Shown: positions 1 through 9,041 of the stretch, piece after piece
Layout: each line of letters starts with the position of its first letter
Position numbering within the stretch: the stretch's first letter is position 1
Assembly (NCBI GenBank): GCA_015257125.1
Contig: JABZKU010000001.1
Location: 62,001 to 126,000 of the forward strand
DNA from: Prevotellaceae bacterium
GTDB lineage: Bacteria; Bacteroidota; Bacteroidia; Bacteroidales; Bacteroidaceae
Reading direction: 5' to 3'
DNA: 64,000 nt
Made by a program: the position numbers and the translations under genes
Notes under the pieces: generated by a model
Seen by the model: the letters and a program-made list of their open reading frames with translations, nothing else
What the model was told of the DNA's origin: nothing
Database searches by the model: none

Positions 1-1338
1 TGCCCACGGAAAGCGCGCAAAGGTGTAAGCGACGAGGGGAGCCGTGGCAAGTTGCGCGGAAAAGGAGACGACGAGGAGATTCCAAACGGCTTGAAGCCCC
101 TGTTTGAGCAGGCACATGCTGCGAGAGTCGGGTGGGCGTTGCGCAAGTTCGGCGCCGCGCGGAGTGAGGATTTCAAGCGCTGACGGCAAGGGGAGGAGGG
201 GGGCGATGAGGAGGATGCCGGCGACGGCAAGGCACGAGAGTTGAAACCCGAGGTCGAAAAGCCACTGGGGAAAGAGGAGGAGAATGAAGAGCAGCGTGAG
301 TTGCAGGCTGTGGAGGCCGTGCCCGTTGCGCGAAAAGAGGGCGAGAACGGCGGAGATGCTGAACATGAGCGCCGCACGGATGAGCGAAATTGGCAAACCG
401 GCCACAAGGGCGAAGAGCCAAATGCCAACGAGGGAGAGAAGGGTGGAGAGGACGTACCATTTTCGGCCGGCGCGGCGAGCGGGGACGACGACCACGAGCG
501 TGTAGAGGGAGTAAAGGATGGCAAGATGCAGACCGGAGAGCGCCAGGAGGTGGCCGGCGCCGCTTTGGCTGAAGAGTTGGCGTGTGGAAGCGTCGACATC
601 GGTGCGATCGCCGAGCGTCATGGCCGCAAGCAGGGCGGCGGTGTGCCGATCGAGGTGCGCTCGGTATTGAGAGATGAGATGCGCGCGAACAATGAGGAGG
701 CGTTCGCGCAGCGTGAGCGCGACGGGGAGCTGCGAGCGTTGCCAATCGCCGGCATAGCAGTGGGCGCTTCCACTGATGTCTTGTCGCCGCAGATAAGCCG
801 CGCGATCGGGTTCACCGGGATTGCGTGCCGTACTCGGCGAAGTGATGCGGGTGTGCAGCAAAAGGTGCGTACCGACGTGAAGAGCCGTGTGCGGTGGAGC
901 GAGCGGCGCGAGTTTTTGCGTCGTATCGGTCAACGAAAGGTCGATGAAGTGGCCGGCCTGCGGATCGGGTGCAATGAGTCGGCATTTTACGCGCCACTGT
1001 CCGGGATAAAGTCGTGGTGCATCGCTCACCACCGCGTGATGCACCTGCGCTTGTCGTTCGTCGAGCGATGAAAGGCGCGATCGGTCGTGATGCAGGAGGG
1101 TGACGCCGAGGAGAAAGGCGGTGAGATAGAGTCCGATCGCTTGTAAAGTCGGGGAGGAAAGGCGCCGAAGAAAAAGGGAGGAGGCTGTGAACAGGCCGAC
1201 GGCGAGCGTACCCAAGAAAAAGAAGAGGGTAGGCAGTGTGAGGTGGGGATAAAAGAAATCCCCCACTGCGATTCCTGCGGCGAGGGGCAGCAGGAGACGC
1301 AATAGGGGAGAGGAAGACGATGCAAAAGGAGCACTCAT
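1..1338 (-). CDS. comEC: ComEC/Rec2 family competence protein (N-terminal part, cut by window edge)
   Basis: The reading frame starts at ATG 1338 (MSAPFASSSSPLLRLLLPLA...) and stays open for 446 codons to the left edge, so the C-terminus is missing. It opens with hydrophobic segments, then an N-terminal soluble region (VHHAVVSDAPRLYPGQWRVK), then the ComEC signature around residue 260, AGHLLALSGLHLAILYSLY, followed by further membrane segments. The family forms the inner-membrane channel that takes up single-stranded DNA in natural transformation. The start overlaps the plsC stop by 4 nt (ATGA), so it is the last gene of the dpm1-pyrC-plsC-comEC operon. The metallo-beta-lactamase-like C-terminal domain found in many family members would lie outside the window. 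Confidence 0.9.
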   Translation of the reverse strand, partial: MSAPFASSSSPLLRLLLPLAAGIAVGDFFYPHLTLPTLFFFLGTLAVGLFTASSLFLRRLSSPTLQAIGLYLTAFLLGVTLLHHDRSRLSSLDERQAQVHHAVVSDAPRLYPGQWRVKCRLIAPDPQAGHFIDLSLTDTTQKLAPLAPPHTALHVGTHLLLHTRITSPSTARNPGEPDRAAYLRRQDISGSAHCYAGDWQRSQLPVALTLRERLLIVRAHLISQYRAHLDRHTAALLAAMTLGDRTDVDASTRQLFSQSGAGHLLALSGLHLAILYSLYTLVVVVPARRAGRKWYVLSTLLSLVGIWLFALVAGLPISLIRAALMFSISAVLALFSRNGHGLHSLQLTLLFILLLFPQWLFDLGFQLSCLAVAGILLIAPLLPLPSALEILTPRGAELAQRPPDSRSMCLLKQGLQAVWNLLVVSFSAQLATAPLVAYTFARFPWA

Positions 1339-2093
1339 TGATCGTCATTTTTTACATAGCCGCGACGTGCTTCGGGCAGTCCGTCCATGATGGTTTGGTA
1401 ACTTTCTTCCAGCAAACGTTTGACGTTCTCCGATCCTTGTGTGGTGGGATGGATCGGCGCATGGATGGTCAGCCGCAGCGGAGCATAGTGTGCGAAATGA
1501 AAATCGCGCATACGCGGCATGATGTCAAAACTACCGTCGATCGTAATCGGTACGACCGGAAGTTGCAGTTCGTCAGCCAGTTGGAACGCGCCACGGCGGA
1601 ACAGTCCCATGTGGCCGGTGAAGGAGCGAGCACCTTCCGGGAAGACGGCGAGCGAAGTACCGCCGACCAAGCGTTGGCGCGCGGTTGCCATCGTTTCGGC
1701 AATGGCGCGACGACTCGACTTGTCTACGAATATGAAACCGGCTTTTTCGCAGGCATAACCCACGAAGGGGAGTTTGCGCAACGAGGCTTTCATCATCCAT
1801 TTGAACTCACGGCCGAGGAAGCCCGAAAGGAGAAAAATGTCGAACGCCCCTTGGTGATTGGCCACAAAGACGTAGCTCTGATGGCGTTGCAGGTGTTCGC
1901 GCCCTTCGACTTTGACCGGGAGGAAGAGCAAACGAATTGTGAGCCATCCCCATATTCGGCTGGGCGTGAAAGCAAACCAGCGCGACAGCCCCACGGTGCA
2001 ACCTAAGGCCGTCACCAGCGCGGTGAGAATCGTGAGGAGGATGAATATCGGAAAATAGAAGAAGAGTTGATAGAAGCGATAAAGGAATTGCAT
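1335..2093 (-). CDS. plsC: 1-acyl-sn-glycerol-3-phosphate acyltransferase
   Basis: This 252-residue protein has an N-terminal membrane segment (about residues 8-35) and the PlsC acyltransferase motifs: NHQGAFD with catalytic His80 and Asp85 (HX4D), and FPEGARS near residue 155 for glycerol-phosphate binding. The family transfers an acyl chain to the sn-2 position of lysophosphatidic acid in phospholipid synthesis at the inner membrane. It lies 66 nt downstream of pyrC and overlaps comEC by 4 nt. A related acyltransferase with a different acceptor is possible, since the Bacteroidota often carry several PlsC-like proteins. Confidence 0.88.
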   Translation of the reverse strand: MQFLYRFYQLFFYFPIFILLTILTALVTALGCTVGLSRWFAFTPSRIWGWLTIRLLFLPVKVEGREHLQRHQSYVFVANHQGAFDIFLLSGFLGREFKWMMKASLRKLPFVGYACEKAGFIFVDKSSRRAIAETMATARQRLVGGTSLAVFPEGARSFTGHMGLFRRGAFQLADELQLPVVPITIDGSFDIMPRMRDFHFAHYAPLRLTIHAPIHPTTQGSENVKRLLEESYQTIMDGLPEARRGYVKNDDQ

Positions 2094-2159
2094 GACGAGT
2101 CAGGGTAAAGGCGAACAGCGCGTCGGTTGCAAAAAAGTGGCGATCGGTCAGTCGGTCGT

Positions 2160-3518
2160 TTAGTTACGGCCGTAGCGACGAGGCATGTACGTGACGGGGC
2201 GGCCGCAGTAGTTCTCATTGGTGATGCTCCCCTTGTTGTAGACCAGTGCGCCGTTGACAAAGGTGCGCATCACTCGCCAGTTGAAGGTCTTCCCTTCGAG
2301 CGGACTCCAATTACACTTTGAGAAAATTTGGTTCGGGGTGAGCGTCCACGGACTGTGGGGCTTCACGAGTACGAGGTCGGCCATGTAGCCTTCGCGGAGG
2401 AAACCACGATTTTCGATGCCGAAAGTGCGTGCCGGATTGTGCGACATGAGTTCGACCGTACGTTCAATGCTCAAGACTCCTTCATCGACCAGTCCTAACA
2501 TCGAAACGAGCGAGAACTGCACCATCGGCATACCGCTCGCAGCGCGAGCGGCGCCGCCTTCCTTGTCGGCGATTGTGTGCGGCGCGTGGTCGGTGCCGAT
2601 GCAGCGAATGCGTCCGTCGGTGAGCGCGGCGCGCAAGGCATCGCGGTCGGCCGCCGTCTTGATCGAAGGGTTGCATTTGATGCGTGTGCCGAGTCGTTCG
2701 TAGTCGGCCTCGGTGAAGAGCAGATGCGGCAAACAGGCTTCGGCCGTGATGAGCGGATCGTTGGGAGTGAAGAGTTCGAGTTCGCAAGCCGTCGTGAGGT
2801 GCGCCACATGCAGGCGCGCTTGGGTGGCTTTGGCCAATTCGATGGCGTATTTTGTGCTCTTCAGGCAGGCTTCGGCCGAACGAATTTTGGCGTGATGTCG
2901 CACATGCGGATCCGCACCGTAGCGCGCTTGGTGCTCCTTCATCGCCTCCACGATCATCGGCGTGTCTTCGCAGTGCACCATGATCGGCAGTCGACTTTGT
3001 TCGAACACCGTGAAGAGCGCTTGAGGGTCGGCCACATGGAGCGAACCGGTGCTGCTGCCCATGAACAGTTTCACACCGGCCACCAATCGCGGGTTGATTT
3101 GGCGCAAGCGTTGAGCGTTGTCGGCGGTGGCGCCGACAAAGAACCCGAAATTCACGTGACATTGGTTTTGCGCCCGTGCGATTTTCTCTTGCAGGGCTTC
3201 GGCCGTTACGGTGGCGGGGATCGTGTTGGGCATGTCGAGCACGGTGGTCACACCGCCCGCAGCGGCAGCGCGACTTTCGCTGTCGAAATCCGCTTTGTGG
3301 GTCAATCCCGGATCGCGGAAATGCACGTGTTCGTCGATGACTCCCGGTAGAAGGTAGCAACCGTCGGCGTCGATCACCGAATCGGTGGGCAATGTCGGGT
3401 CGACATCGCGACCGATGAGTATTTCCTCGATGCGATCGTCTTCAATGACGACACTTCCGACTTGACTGCTGCCTTCGTTGACGAGGATGGCGTTTTTAAT
3501 GAGCGTTCTTCTATGCAT
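2160..3518 (-). CDS. pyrC: dihydroorotase
   Basis: The protein has the amidohydrolase metal-binding motif DEHVHFRDPG (His64 and His66 counted from the ATG at 3518) and the C-terminal GTDHAPHT motif that supplies the catalytic Asp. It cyclises carbamoyl-aspartate to dihydroorotate in pyrimidine synthesis. I chose ATG 3518 (MHRRTLIKNAILVNEG) because homologues start there; an in-frame GTG lies 30 nt upstream. The length of 452 residues fits the long class I-type enzymes of Bacteroidota. It is second in an operon behind a polyprenol-phosphate mannosyltransferase-like gene. Confidence 0.92.
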   Translation of the reverse strand: MHRRTLIKNAILVNEGSSQVGSVVIEDDRIEEILIGRDVDPTLPTDSVIDADGCYLLPGVIDEHVHFRDPGLTHKADFDSESRAAAAGGVTTVLDMPNTIPATVTAEALQEKIARAQNQCHVNFGFFVGATADNAQRLRQINPRLVAGVKLFMGSSTGSLHVADPQALFTVFEQSRLPIMVHCEDTPMIVEAMKEHQARYGADPHVRHHAKIRSAEACLKSTKYAIELAKATQARLHVAHLTTACELELFTPNDPLITAEACLPHLLFTEADYERLGTRIKCNPSIKTAADRDALRAALTDGRIRCIGTDHAPHTIADKEGGAARAASGMPMVQFSLVSMLGLVDEGVLSIERTVELMSHNPARTFGIENRGFLREGYMADLVLVKPHSPWTLTPNQIFSKCNWSPLEGKTFNWRVMRTFVNGALVYNKGSITNENYCGRPVTYMPRRYGRN

Positions 3519-3561
3519 AAATCCTGAGCATTCGGCGGTTGTGCGCACGCGGCGCGAAAGG

Positions 3562-4314
3562 TTAGGCGGTGCGGGGCTTGATTTTCCCGGTGAGCGCAGC
3601 CCAGCGCAGGCGAATCACGCCGAAAAGGGCTTCGCCGAAGATGCCACCGCTCATTTTGCTGGTGCCCAGTTGGCGGTTGACAAAGACCACCGGCACTTCT
3701 TTGATGCGGAAACCGAGTTTGTAAGCCGTGAACTTCATCTCGATTTGGAACGCATAGCCTTTGAAGCGAATGGCGTCGAGATCGATGGTCTCGAGCACGC
3801 GGCGGCGGTAGCATTTGAAACCCGCCGTCGTGTCGTTGATGGGGAAGCCGGTGACGCAGCGCACATATTTCGAGGCGAAATAGCTCATCAGCACGCGTCC
3901 CATCGGCCAGTTCACCACATTGACGCCCGACACATAGCGGCTGCCGATCGCCACGTCGTTGCCTTCCTCGGCGCAAGCCTTGTAGAGGCGCGGCAGGTCT
4001 TTCGGGTCGTGGCTGAAATCGGCGTCCATCTCGAACACATATTCATAGTGGTGTTCGAGTGCCCATTTGAAGCCCGCGATGTAGGCCGTACCCAAACCGA
4101 GTTTGCCTTGGCGTTCCACGAGGAAAACGCGGTCTTTGAACTCTTCGGCCATCAATCCTTTCACGATGTCGGCTGTGCCGTCGGGGCTGCCGTCGTCGAT
4201 GATCAAAATGTCGAATGCGTGTTCTTGCAAACCTGTCACCGCGCGAATGATGGCTTCAATATTTTCCTTCTCGTTATAGGTAGGAATAATAACAATGCTG
4301 TCGTTTTGCTGCAT
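3562..4314 (-). CDS. polyprenol monophosphomannose synthase (GT2 family)
   Basis: A 250-residue GT2 glycosyltransferase. The start VIIPTYNEKENI and the metal-binding region EMDADFSHDP are characteristic of dolichol/polyprenol-phosphate mannose synthases. It has no multi-spanning membrane tail, so it resembles the soluble Dpm1-type enzymes that transfer mannose from GDP-mannose to a lipid phosphate at the cytoplasmic face. It is the first gene of the minus-strand operon with pyrC, plsC and comEC, behind a good promoter at 4456-4486. The sugar specificity is inferred from the family. Confidence 0.85.
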   Translation of the reverse strand: MQQNDSIVIIPTYNEKENIEAIIRAVTGLQEHAFDILIIDDGSPDGTADIVKGLMAEEFKDRVFLVERQGKLGLGTAYIAGFKWALEHHYEYVFEMDADFSHDPKDLPRLYKACAEEGNDVAIGSRYVSGVNVVNWPMGRVLMSYFASKYVRCVTGFPINDTTAGFKCYRRRVLETIDLDAIRFKGYAFQIEMKFTAYKLGFRIKEVPVVFVNRQLGTSKMSGGIFGEALFGVIRLRWAALTGKIKPRTA

Positions 4315-4455
4315 AAGTCAAGAGAATGGTGTGATGCACACTGAGGATGGCGGAAGCGGAGCGAACACTTTATATATATTAGGTGTAGGGAACTTTCCTT
4401 TCTCGAAACCGAGAAAAGCGCTGTTCCGCTCAAGGCGCTTGCCGCTTCTCGCATA

Positions 4456-4486
4456 CAAAGGTAACAAATCTCAACAATCACACAAA
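4456..4486 (-). promoter_or_regulatory. Bacteroidota-type promoter of the dpm1-pyrC-plsC-comEC operon
   Basis: Read on the minus strand, TTTG (4483-4486) is followed by a 19-nt spacer and TACCTTTG (4456-4463), matching the TTTG/TAnnTTTG consensus. Transcription would start near 4450, giving a leader of roughly 135 nt before the ATG at 4314. Confidence 0.6.
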
Positions 4487-4645
4487 GGCGCACCTTGTTT
4501 TTATCTCTTCTCCTTGTGTTTTCTTTTGCGCCGCTGAGTGAATGATGCCCATGAGAAAGAGCCACTTTCTTATCGGTGTTTGAAGTTTATTCGTATATTT
4601 GCCAAATCGTTATAGAACAGAACTGTATTCAAACACCAAAAAACA

Positions 4646-6136
4646 ATGGTACAAAACATCGATAAGCAAGTGGCCGAATGGCATGAAAACAATGAGCCTG
4701 CCAAAATCATCGAGTTGCTCGAATCCCTGCCGCAATCCGCGCTCAATCATGAGCGCATGGGCTGGTTGGCGCGAGCCTACAACAACTTAGCCTCCAACGA
4801 GGAGAACCCCGAACACTACGAAACGGCCATTCGTGTGCTCGAGAGCATACGCGACGAAGAGAGTGAGAAAGACGAACTCTGGAACCACCGCATGGGTTTT
4901 GCGCTCTATCATCTCGACCGCGAAGGCGAAGCCGCCGAATATTTCCTTCGCACCCTCAACGGCAATCCCTACGATTCGTTGCGCGACGATACGAAAGAGT
5001 TGCTCGACGATTGCTACAAGTTCCTCGCCTTCCCCCGCTACGCCAAAGGCTCGTTTGCCGAACGCGTCGAGAAAGCCTGGGCGGCCTTTGCCGAGCATGA
5101 AGCCGAATTGCGTCGCCTCGTCGATGAGGGCGCACCCGGCGAAGAAATCCAACAGCTGGCTTTCTCTTGTCTCGAACCGGCCTTCCCCGATCTCTCGTTC
5201 GAAATCGGCACACAAAACTACCATATCATCCTTTCGGCCGGCGGCACGTGGATACTCTATTTGCTGTTCCGCTATTTCCTGAGCCGCATGCCCGAATCGG
5301 TGCGTGAGCACTGGAAGTTCTCCATCGGTCGCAACGCCAACCCCGATCTTAGCATCGATTTCGGCGAAGGCAAGATTTCGGCCGAAGAAGTGCAGGTGCT
5401 CATCACCGAAGACGAGGGTGGAGAGAGCGTGAGCGTCGAAGTCTACCACCCCTTGTTGCACGCCGGCCAAAGCCCCGCTTGGTGGCGCGCCGAAATTTTG
5501 GTGGACAATGCTGTGGGCGAACTGGTCAACACCGAGTTCATTTCGAAGATCAACGCGCCGGAAGAAGCGCCGGCGGCCGAAACGACCATCAAACTCTCCG
5601 AGCTGCGTCAGGTGCTCGCCCAACGCTTCGGCGAGGATCCCCGATGGGAGAATATCGATGTCATTTTGCAAGGCACGATGAACTATCGTTTCAAAGAACG
5701 AGACGACATCGAACCCGAAGATCTCCGTTTAGACATTATCAGCGGCACCACCTCGATGCCGCGCCTCGTGGGCGAATTTGCGCGCGGCGAATCGGGACTC
5801 GAAGATCTCCTCCACCGTTTCGGCTGCGTGGGCGGTTTCTTTGCCTTCGACGTGCCCGGCCTGAACGAAATGCCCGAAGCCGAGCGCGAGGCAGCTATCG
5901 ATGAGGCTTGCACGGCCCTCGAAAACCACATCCGCACCCACGCCGAGGGCAACTGTGTCGATTTCATCGGCCGTGCCGTGGGACGCTTCCACGTCTATGT
6001 GGACTTCATCGCCTATGATCTCCGCGAGGTCTGCAATGCCGCCTTCGCATTCTTCGAAAACTACGACACTACGTTTGCTGCCTTCCAAACCTATCGCCGC
6101 GATGTGGCTTGGTACAACATGAAGAAGCAAAAGTAA
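4646..6136 (+). CDS. TPR-containing protein with C-terminal domain of unknown function
   Basis: A 496-residue cytoplasmic protein without a signal peptide. The N-terminal third is helical and repeat-like (MGWLARAYNNLAS, HRMGFALYHLDREGEAAEYF), consistent with tetratricopeptide-type repeats. The rest is acidic and ends in a segment around GRFHVYVDFIAYDLREV that I cannot place. A TATATTTG element at 4594-4601 could serve as the -7 box, but no well-spaced -33 box is visible. Its base composition matches the conserved genes to its left, and the AT-rich toxin-immunity island begins right after its stop. The function is unknown. Confidence 0.75.
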   Translation: MVQNIDKQVAEWHENNEPAKIIELLESLPQSALNHERMGWLARAYNNLASNEENPEHYETAIRVLESIRDEESEKDELWNHRMGFALYHLDREGEAAEYFLRTLNGNPYDSLRDDTKELLDDCYKFLAFPRYAKGSFAERVEKAWAAFAEHEAELRRLVDEGAPGEEIQQLAFSCLEPAFPDLSFEIGTQNYHIILSAGGTWILYLLFRYFLSRMPESVREHWKFSIGRNANPDLSIDFGEGKISAEEVQVLITEDEGGESVSVEVYHPLLHAGQSPAWWRAEILVDNAVGELVNTEFISKINAPEEAPAAETTIKLSELRQVLAQRFGEDPRWENIDVILQGTMNYRFKERDDIEPEDLRLDIISGTTSMPRLVGEFARGESGLEDLLHRFGCVGGFFAFDVPGLNEMPEAEREAAIDEACTALENHIRTHAEGNCVDFIGRAVGRFHVYVDFIAYDLREVCNAAFAFFENYDTTFAAFQTYRRDVAWYNMKKQK

Positions 6137-6277
6137 AGGATATCAGGTTCATCCGACATTGGGAGTGATGCGGCAATGGTGCAGTGCGTATCAGCTTAGA
6201 TGAAAACACCTTTCATCCCTAAAACCGTAGGCCACTCTCTTCATCACCTTTAGCTTATCGACCGGAGTTCGGTCTAA
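6137..6277 (+). other. left boundary of the AT-rich accessory island
   Basis: Base composition changes just after the TPR gene: codons become A/T-ending and the flanking housekeeping style is lost until about 17.94 kb. I see no integrase, tRNA or terminal repeat at this edge, and the spacer itself has no readable gene. Confidence 0.4.
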
Positions 6278-6541
6278 GCCATTCTCCTTTTTCTTTCGAT
6301 GATTTCGATATTAAGCGAAGGCTTTTGGGGAGAGAAACTATATGCGGCAATGGCTGCCATGAGATTCGCGGCAAATTTCCAAATGTCGGATGAACCACTT
6401 CAATCGTCTTGGTACTCATCCCGAATTGGCGATGTCCCTGACAACATTAGATTTGTAGACGCTATAGCGCATTTAGATGCCCATGGAGGTAACTACCTTC
6501 ACCCAACGCAGGGGCAGTTCGTAAGTAGGACTATTTTATAA
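6278..6541 (+). pseudogene. unidentified short ORF, probable 3' stub of a toxin tip
   Basis: The frame opens after a stop at 6275-6277, has an ATG at 6299 and ends at 6541, 9 nt before the SUKH-type gene. The 80-residue product (…WYSSRIGDVPDNIRFVDAIA…) matches no family I recognise. By position it fits the C-terminal end of an Rhs-delivered toxin whose immunity gene follows. It could instead be a small intact gene. Confidence 0.35.
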
Positions 6542-6550
6542 CATGTAATT

Positions 6551-7132
6551 ATGGAGTATATAAGTCACATACAAGCTCTGATAAAAGAGCAAAAAGCCCT
6601 AGGGGCTGTAGAAGAGGAGAGGGGTTCGAGATATGGACATATTCCTCAGATAGCTCCAGAGGCATATAATATCTATACATTTGCACCCCTTACAGAAGGG
6701 CGACTTGCACTGGTGGAACAAAATATTGGAAGAGAAATCCCTTGTCAATATAGGACATTTCTTACCCATGTTAGTAATGGGATGCATATATTCCATCGCT
6801 GTCTTAGTCTCCTCGGACTCCAAGGAGAAATAAATAGGAAACTTGGCGCTCAAGGTCCTTTTGATTTGTCAATTCCAAATGTCTACGAGCGTCCTTCTAA
6901 TGCAGATGCTAGTTGCTTTTTCATTGGAGGATATAGCTATGATGCTTCGAATTTATATATGAGGTCTGGATCGCAGAAGGTGTTTTATTGCCCAAGATGG
7001 GACATTACTCCACTCAAAGAATGGAATAGCTTTTCTGAGATGCTCATAGAAGAGATTCAAAGACTCAAATCTCTACATGGCGCAGACGGAATGCTTAAAT
7101 CTACCCGTAGAAGTACTCTCCCGATTGCCTAA
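6551..7132 (+). CDS. SMI1/KNR4 (SUKH) family immunity-like protein
   Basis: This 193-residue protein has the SUKH signature region: LALVEQNIGREIPCQYRTFL followed by a short THVSNGMHIF stretch, matching the 'E..lG..LP..y..fL...NG' pattern. SUKH proteins are common immunity proteins of polymorphic toxin systems, and the neighbouring Rhs pieces support that role here. No signal peptide is visible, so it should act in the cytoplasm against a toxin delivered from a neighbouring cell. The toxin partner seems to be lost except for the stub just upstream. Confidence 0.72.
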   Translation: MEYISHIQALIKEQKALGAVEEERGSRYGHIPQIAPEAYNIYTFAPLTEGRLALVEQNIGREIPCQYRTFLTHVSNGMHIFHRCLSLLGLQGEINRKLGAQGPFDLSIPNVYERPSNADASCFFIGGYSYDASNLYMRSGSQKVFYCPRWDITPLKEWNSFSEMLIEEIQRLKSLHGADGMLKSTRRSTLPIA

Positions 7133-7197
7133 GTACAAATAGACTACAAGATGGGTTGATACTTCTTCTAAAAGCACTCTCTCTTCGCTTCGGATAA

Positions 7198-7308
7198 GCA
7201 ACTCACCGAGAAGAAGATACCGCCAAGTACCGGGCTGGCATCAAAGAGTCTGCGGATGATCTATTCGCTCGACTAATGACTGCCAGGAGTAATGTGATTT
7301 CAGAATAA
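7198..7308 (+). pseudogene. probable 3' stub of a toxin tip
   Basis: An open frame without a start codon (…KYRAGIKESADDLFARL…) begins after a stop at 7195 and ends 7 nt before the Imm51-like gene. Its composition is protein-like and its position matches the other stubs in the island. No toxin family can be assigned. Confidence 0.35.
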
Positions 7309-7315
7309 GTAACCT

Positions 7316-7678
7316 ATGAGAAAAGAAGGACTAGAACCATTTGAGATGGTTCACCACGATGACAATAGTTGGAGTCTTATCCTAAAGATGGATGACGATG
7401 CACAGAGGCTATTCTCCGTCAATCCAGACGAGTTGGAACTAGAGGAAGACTTCGAGTTAGATGGCTATTACTGGGATGCTTTGGTTAAGTGCTACTTGCA
7501 GACAGGGCGAGTGGCAATGACTGATGAAGTGCATTTTGATTCGGAGAGTAGTATGTTCTGCATCTACTCTTCGAATGAGTCTGATCTTAGGCTCTTTGCG
7601 CAGTCATTCAAGGAGGCTTGTGCAGACCCCCTATGTATAGAGGAGATGCTACGAGGCTTCGGGGAGTACCTAGATTAG
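7316..7678 (+). CDS. Imm51-like immunity protein
   Basis: A 120-residue acidic protein. The layout of an N-terminal 'SLIL..DD' strand, a central GYYWDALVKCYL helix, VHFDSESSMFCIYS strands and a final FAQSFKEACADP helix agrees with what I remember of the Imm51 family of polymorphic-toxin immunity proteins. The family name is from memory, not a search. It is cytoplasmic and lies between two toxin stubs. Confidence 0.6.
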   Translation: MRKEGLEPFEMVHHDDNSWSLILKMDDDAQRLFSVNPDELELEEDFELDGYYWDALVKCYLQTGRVAMTDEVHFDSESSMFCIYSSNESDLRLFAQSFKEACADPLCIEEMLRGFGEYLD

Positions 7679-7725
7679 TATTCTCCCTCAATGAACTTAA
7701 AAGAGTAGGATATAGAGATAAATGA
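7666..7725 (+). pseudogene. short toxin-tip stub overlapping the next immunity start
   Basis: The frame read as RLVFSLNELKRVGYRDK ends at TGA 7723-7725, which overlaps the ATG at 7722 in an ATGA arrangement typical of translationally coupled toxin-immunity pairs. It is very short, so support comes from the repeated pattern rather than from the peptide itself. Confidence 0.3.
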
Positions 7726-8387
7726 ATATGAGTCAGTTGTTTGTTTTGTATACACCTTTCGTTCGTATACCAAGAGATATTCCTAATAGGATGCACATCA
7801 CACTATCTGATGTCTATGTGGAAAAAGATAGAGATGCGACTATATCTTGTACATTTAGTGATTGGATAAGTGACAAGCCTATTTTACCCTCTGAGATGTA
7901 TCTATTCGTTGAGACAAAGAGGAAAGAGCCTGTCTTTGATTATCTCTACTGGGGTAGAAATACGTGGGTCATCTCTGAGTTGTTTTACTCTTATCTCAAA
8001 CCTTATATAGAACATCAGGCAGAGGTGACAAGATGTAGAGTGTTCAATTCCATCCGCTACGAGAGTACTCGAACTTATTACGTGATGCGAGCATACCGCT
8101 TTGATAATCGATTGCTCAATCGTCACGAGAAGGAAAAGATTAAACATATAGAAGATGCCGATATCTTTTTCTTCCCCAGTATAAGCACGCGTAAGTCACA
8201 ACCCAGCAAACCTGTTTTTTTCTTTGATGAACTGGGTTACAGCGATGTGATGTTTCTTACAGAAGAGGGCTATCAGTGGGTTAAGCAACACTTATATAAG
8301 CCACAAGTGTACTTAGCGAGCGATTACCCAACTTTGTATATGCACGGGTTTGTAGAGAAGTCGATTGCTCATATTCATCCACTATGA
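7722..8387 (+). CDS. immunity-like protein, Imm11/Imm43-type architecture
   Basis: A 221-residue protein of unproven function. Its middle part (VISELFYSYLKPYIEH, then TYYVMRAYRFDNRLL) and end (MFLTEEGYQWVK) follow the same order of elements as the 209-residue proteins at 9127 and 13693 and the 183-residue protein at 17385. That order is a Ser-led helix, a strand pair with YY, a D-x-L segment, and a C-terminal 'S/T-E' helix, which resembles the DUF1629-related Imm11/Imm43 immunity proteins. The four genes look like diverged relatives in one island. Confidence 0.55.
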   Translation: MNMSQLFVLYTPFVRIPRDIPNRMHITLSDVYVEKDRDATISCTFSDWISDKPILPSEMYLFVETKRKEPVFDYLYWGRNTWVISELFYSYLKPYIEHQAEVTRCRVFNSIRYESTRTYYVMRAYRFDNRLLNRHEKEKIKHIEDADIFFFPSISTRKSQPSKPVFFFDELGYSDVMFLTEEGYQWVKQHLYKPQVYLASDYPTLYMHGFVEKSIAHIHPL

Positions 8388-8464
8388 TGCAGACCACCCA
8401 AAGGAGGAGCGCAGGGCATAGGAAATCATTATATCCTAAAACAATGAATTATGATGTATTTTGA
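8384..8464 (+). pseudogene. short toxin-tip stub overlapping the next gene
   Basis: The frame (GHRKSLYPKTMNYDVF at its end) stops at 8462-8464, 14 nt inside the following gene. It is basic, as toxin C-termini often are. The evidence is positional and weak on its own. Confidence 0.3.
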
Positions 8465-8921
8465 GTTTATTGCCAACAAAGAGGCAGAGCATATTGTTCA
8501 CTCCATATTCCTATCTCAATGGGAATCTATATACTACAGAGATTTACTCCCCAATATGGAAGGGACTATGCAAGGAGTTTGGACTTTAGAGGATCCTGGT
8601 TTCTCTATTTACATAACTAAGTCTGAGTATAAAGATCTTATAGTGGAAGATGAAGAAAAGATTCTTGAATTTAGAGATAGCCCAGTCATAGAATATATCC
8701 ATCCCATAGTGAGAGATGATGGTTTATATGTGCCAGGGAGACTAGCATATTTTGGAGAGAAAGCCTTTCCTGAATTTAGGAAGGAATATAGTGCTATCAT
8801 CAGGAAGATAAAGCGTCACTTTTGGTACTGTAAGAACTGGTCCGTATGGGTCCCTATTAGTATGGGTGAGGTTGTTCATGCTTATATCCCTAATAGAATG
8901 GTGGTGCTGAGCAAAGGGTAA
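8451..8921 (+). CDS. hypothetical immunity-like protein
   Basis: A 156-residue protein with no family I recognise. It is rich in aromatic and charged residues (HFWYCKNWSVWVP near the end) and has no signal peptide. Its stop codon is shared with the first codon of an Rhs fragment, which shows that the downstream sequence was joined by recombination. The immunity role is inferred from the neighbourhood only. Confidence 0.5.
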   Translation: MMYFEFIANKEAEHIVHSIFLSQWESIYYRDLLPNMEGTMQGVWTLEDPGFSIYITKSEYKDLIVEDEEKILEFRDSPVIEYIHPIVRDDGLYVPGRLAYFGEKAFPEFRKEYSAIIRKIKRHFWYCKNWSVWVPISMGEVVHAYIPNRMVVLSKG

Positions 8922-9034
8922 GGCTGTCCGATAAGGTGGACAAGTCATACCGCATCGTCTGCGACCAACTCGGTACGCCCACAGAGGCGTATGACGAGGA
9001 GGGCAAGGAGACCCAAAGAAGGCTCATCATCTGA
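8921..9034 (+). pseudogene. Rhs/YD-repeat protein fragment
   Basis: Translation gives RLSDKVDKSYRIVCDQLGTP followed by TEAYDEEGKE, the 'DQLGTPTEA.D..G' block found near the C-terminal end of Rhs cores. It has no start codon and ends in a stop after 37 codons. The same block occurs in the fragment at 17932-18279. Confidence 0.75.
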
Positions 9035-9041
9035 TCCCTGA

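Noticed and set aside
173..1348. Several long ORFs on both strands in the first 1.3 kb
   Set aside because: They are shadows of the comEC frame, which is open from ATG 1338 to the left edge and carries the HxxALSGLH motif.
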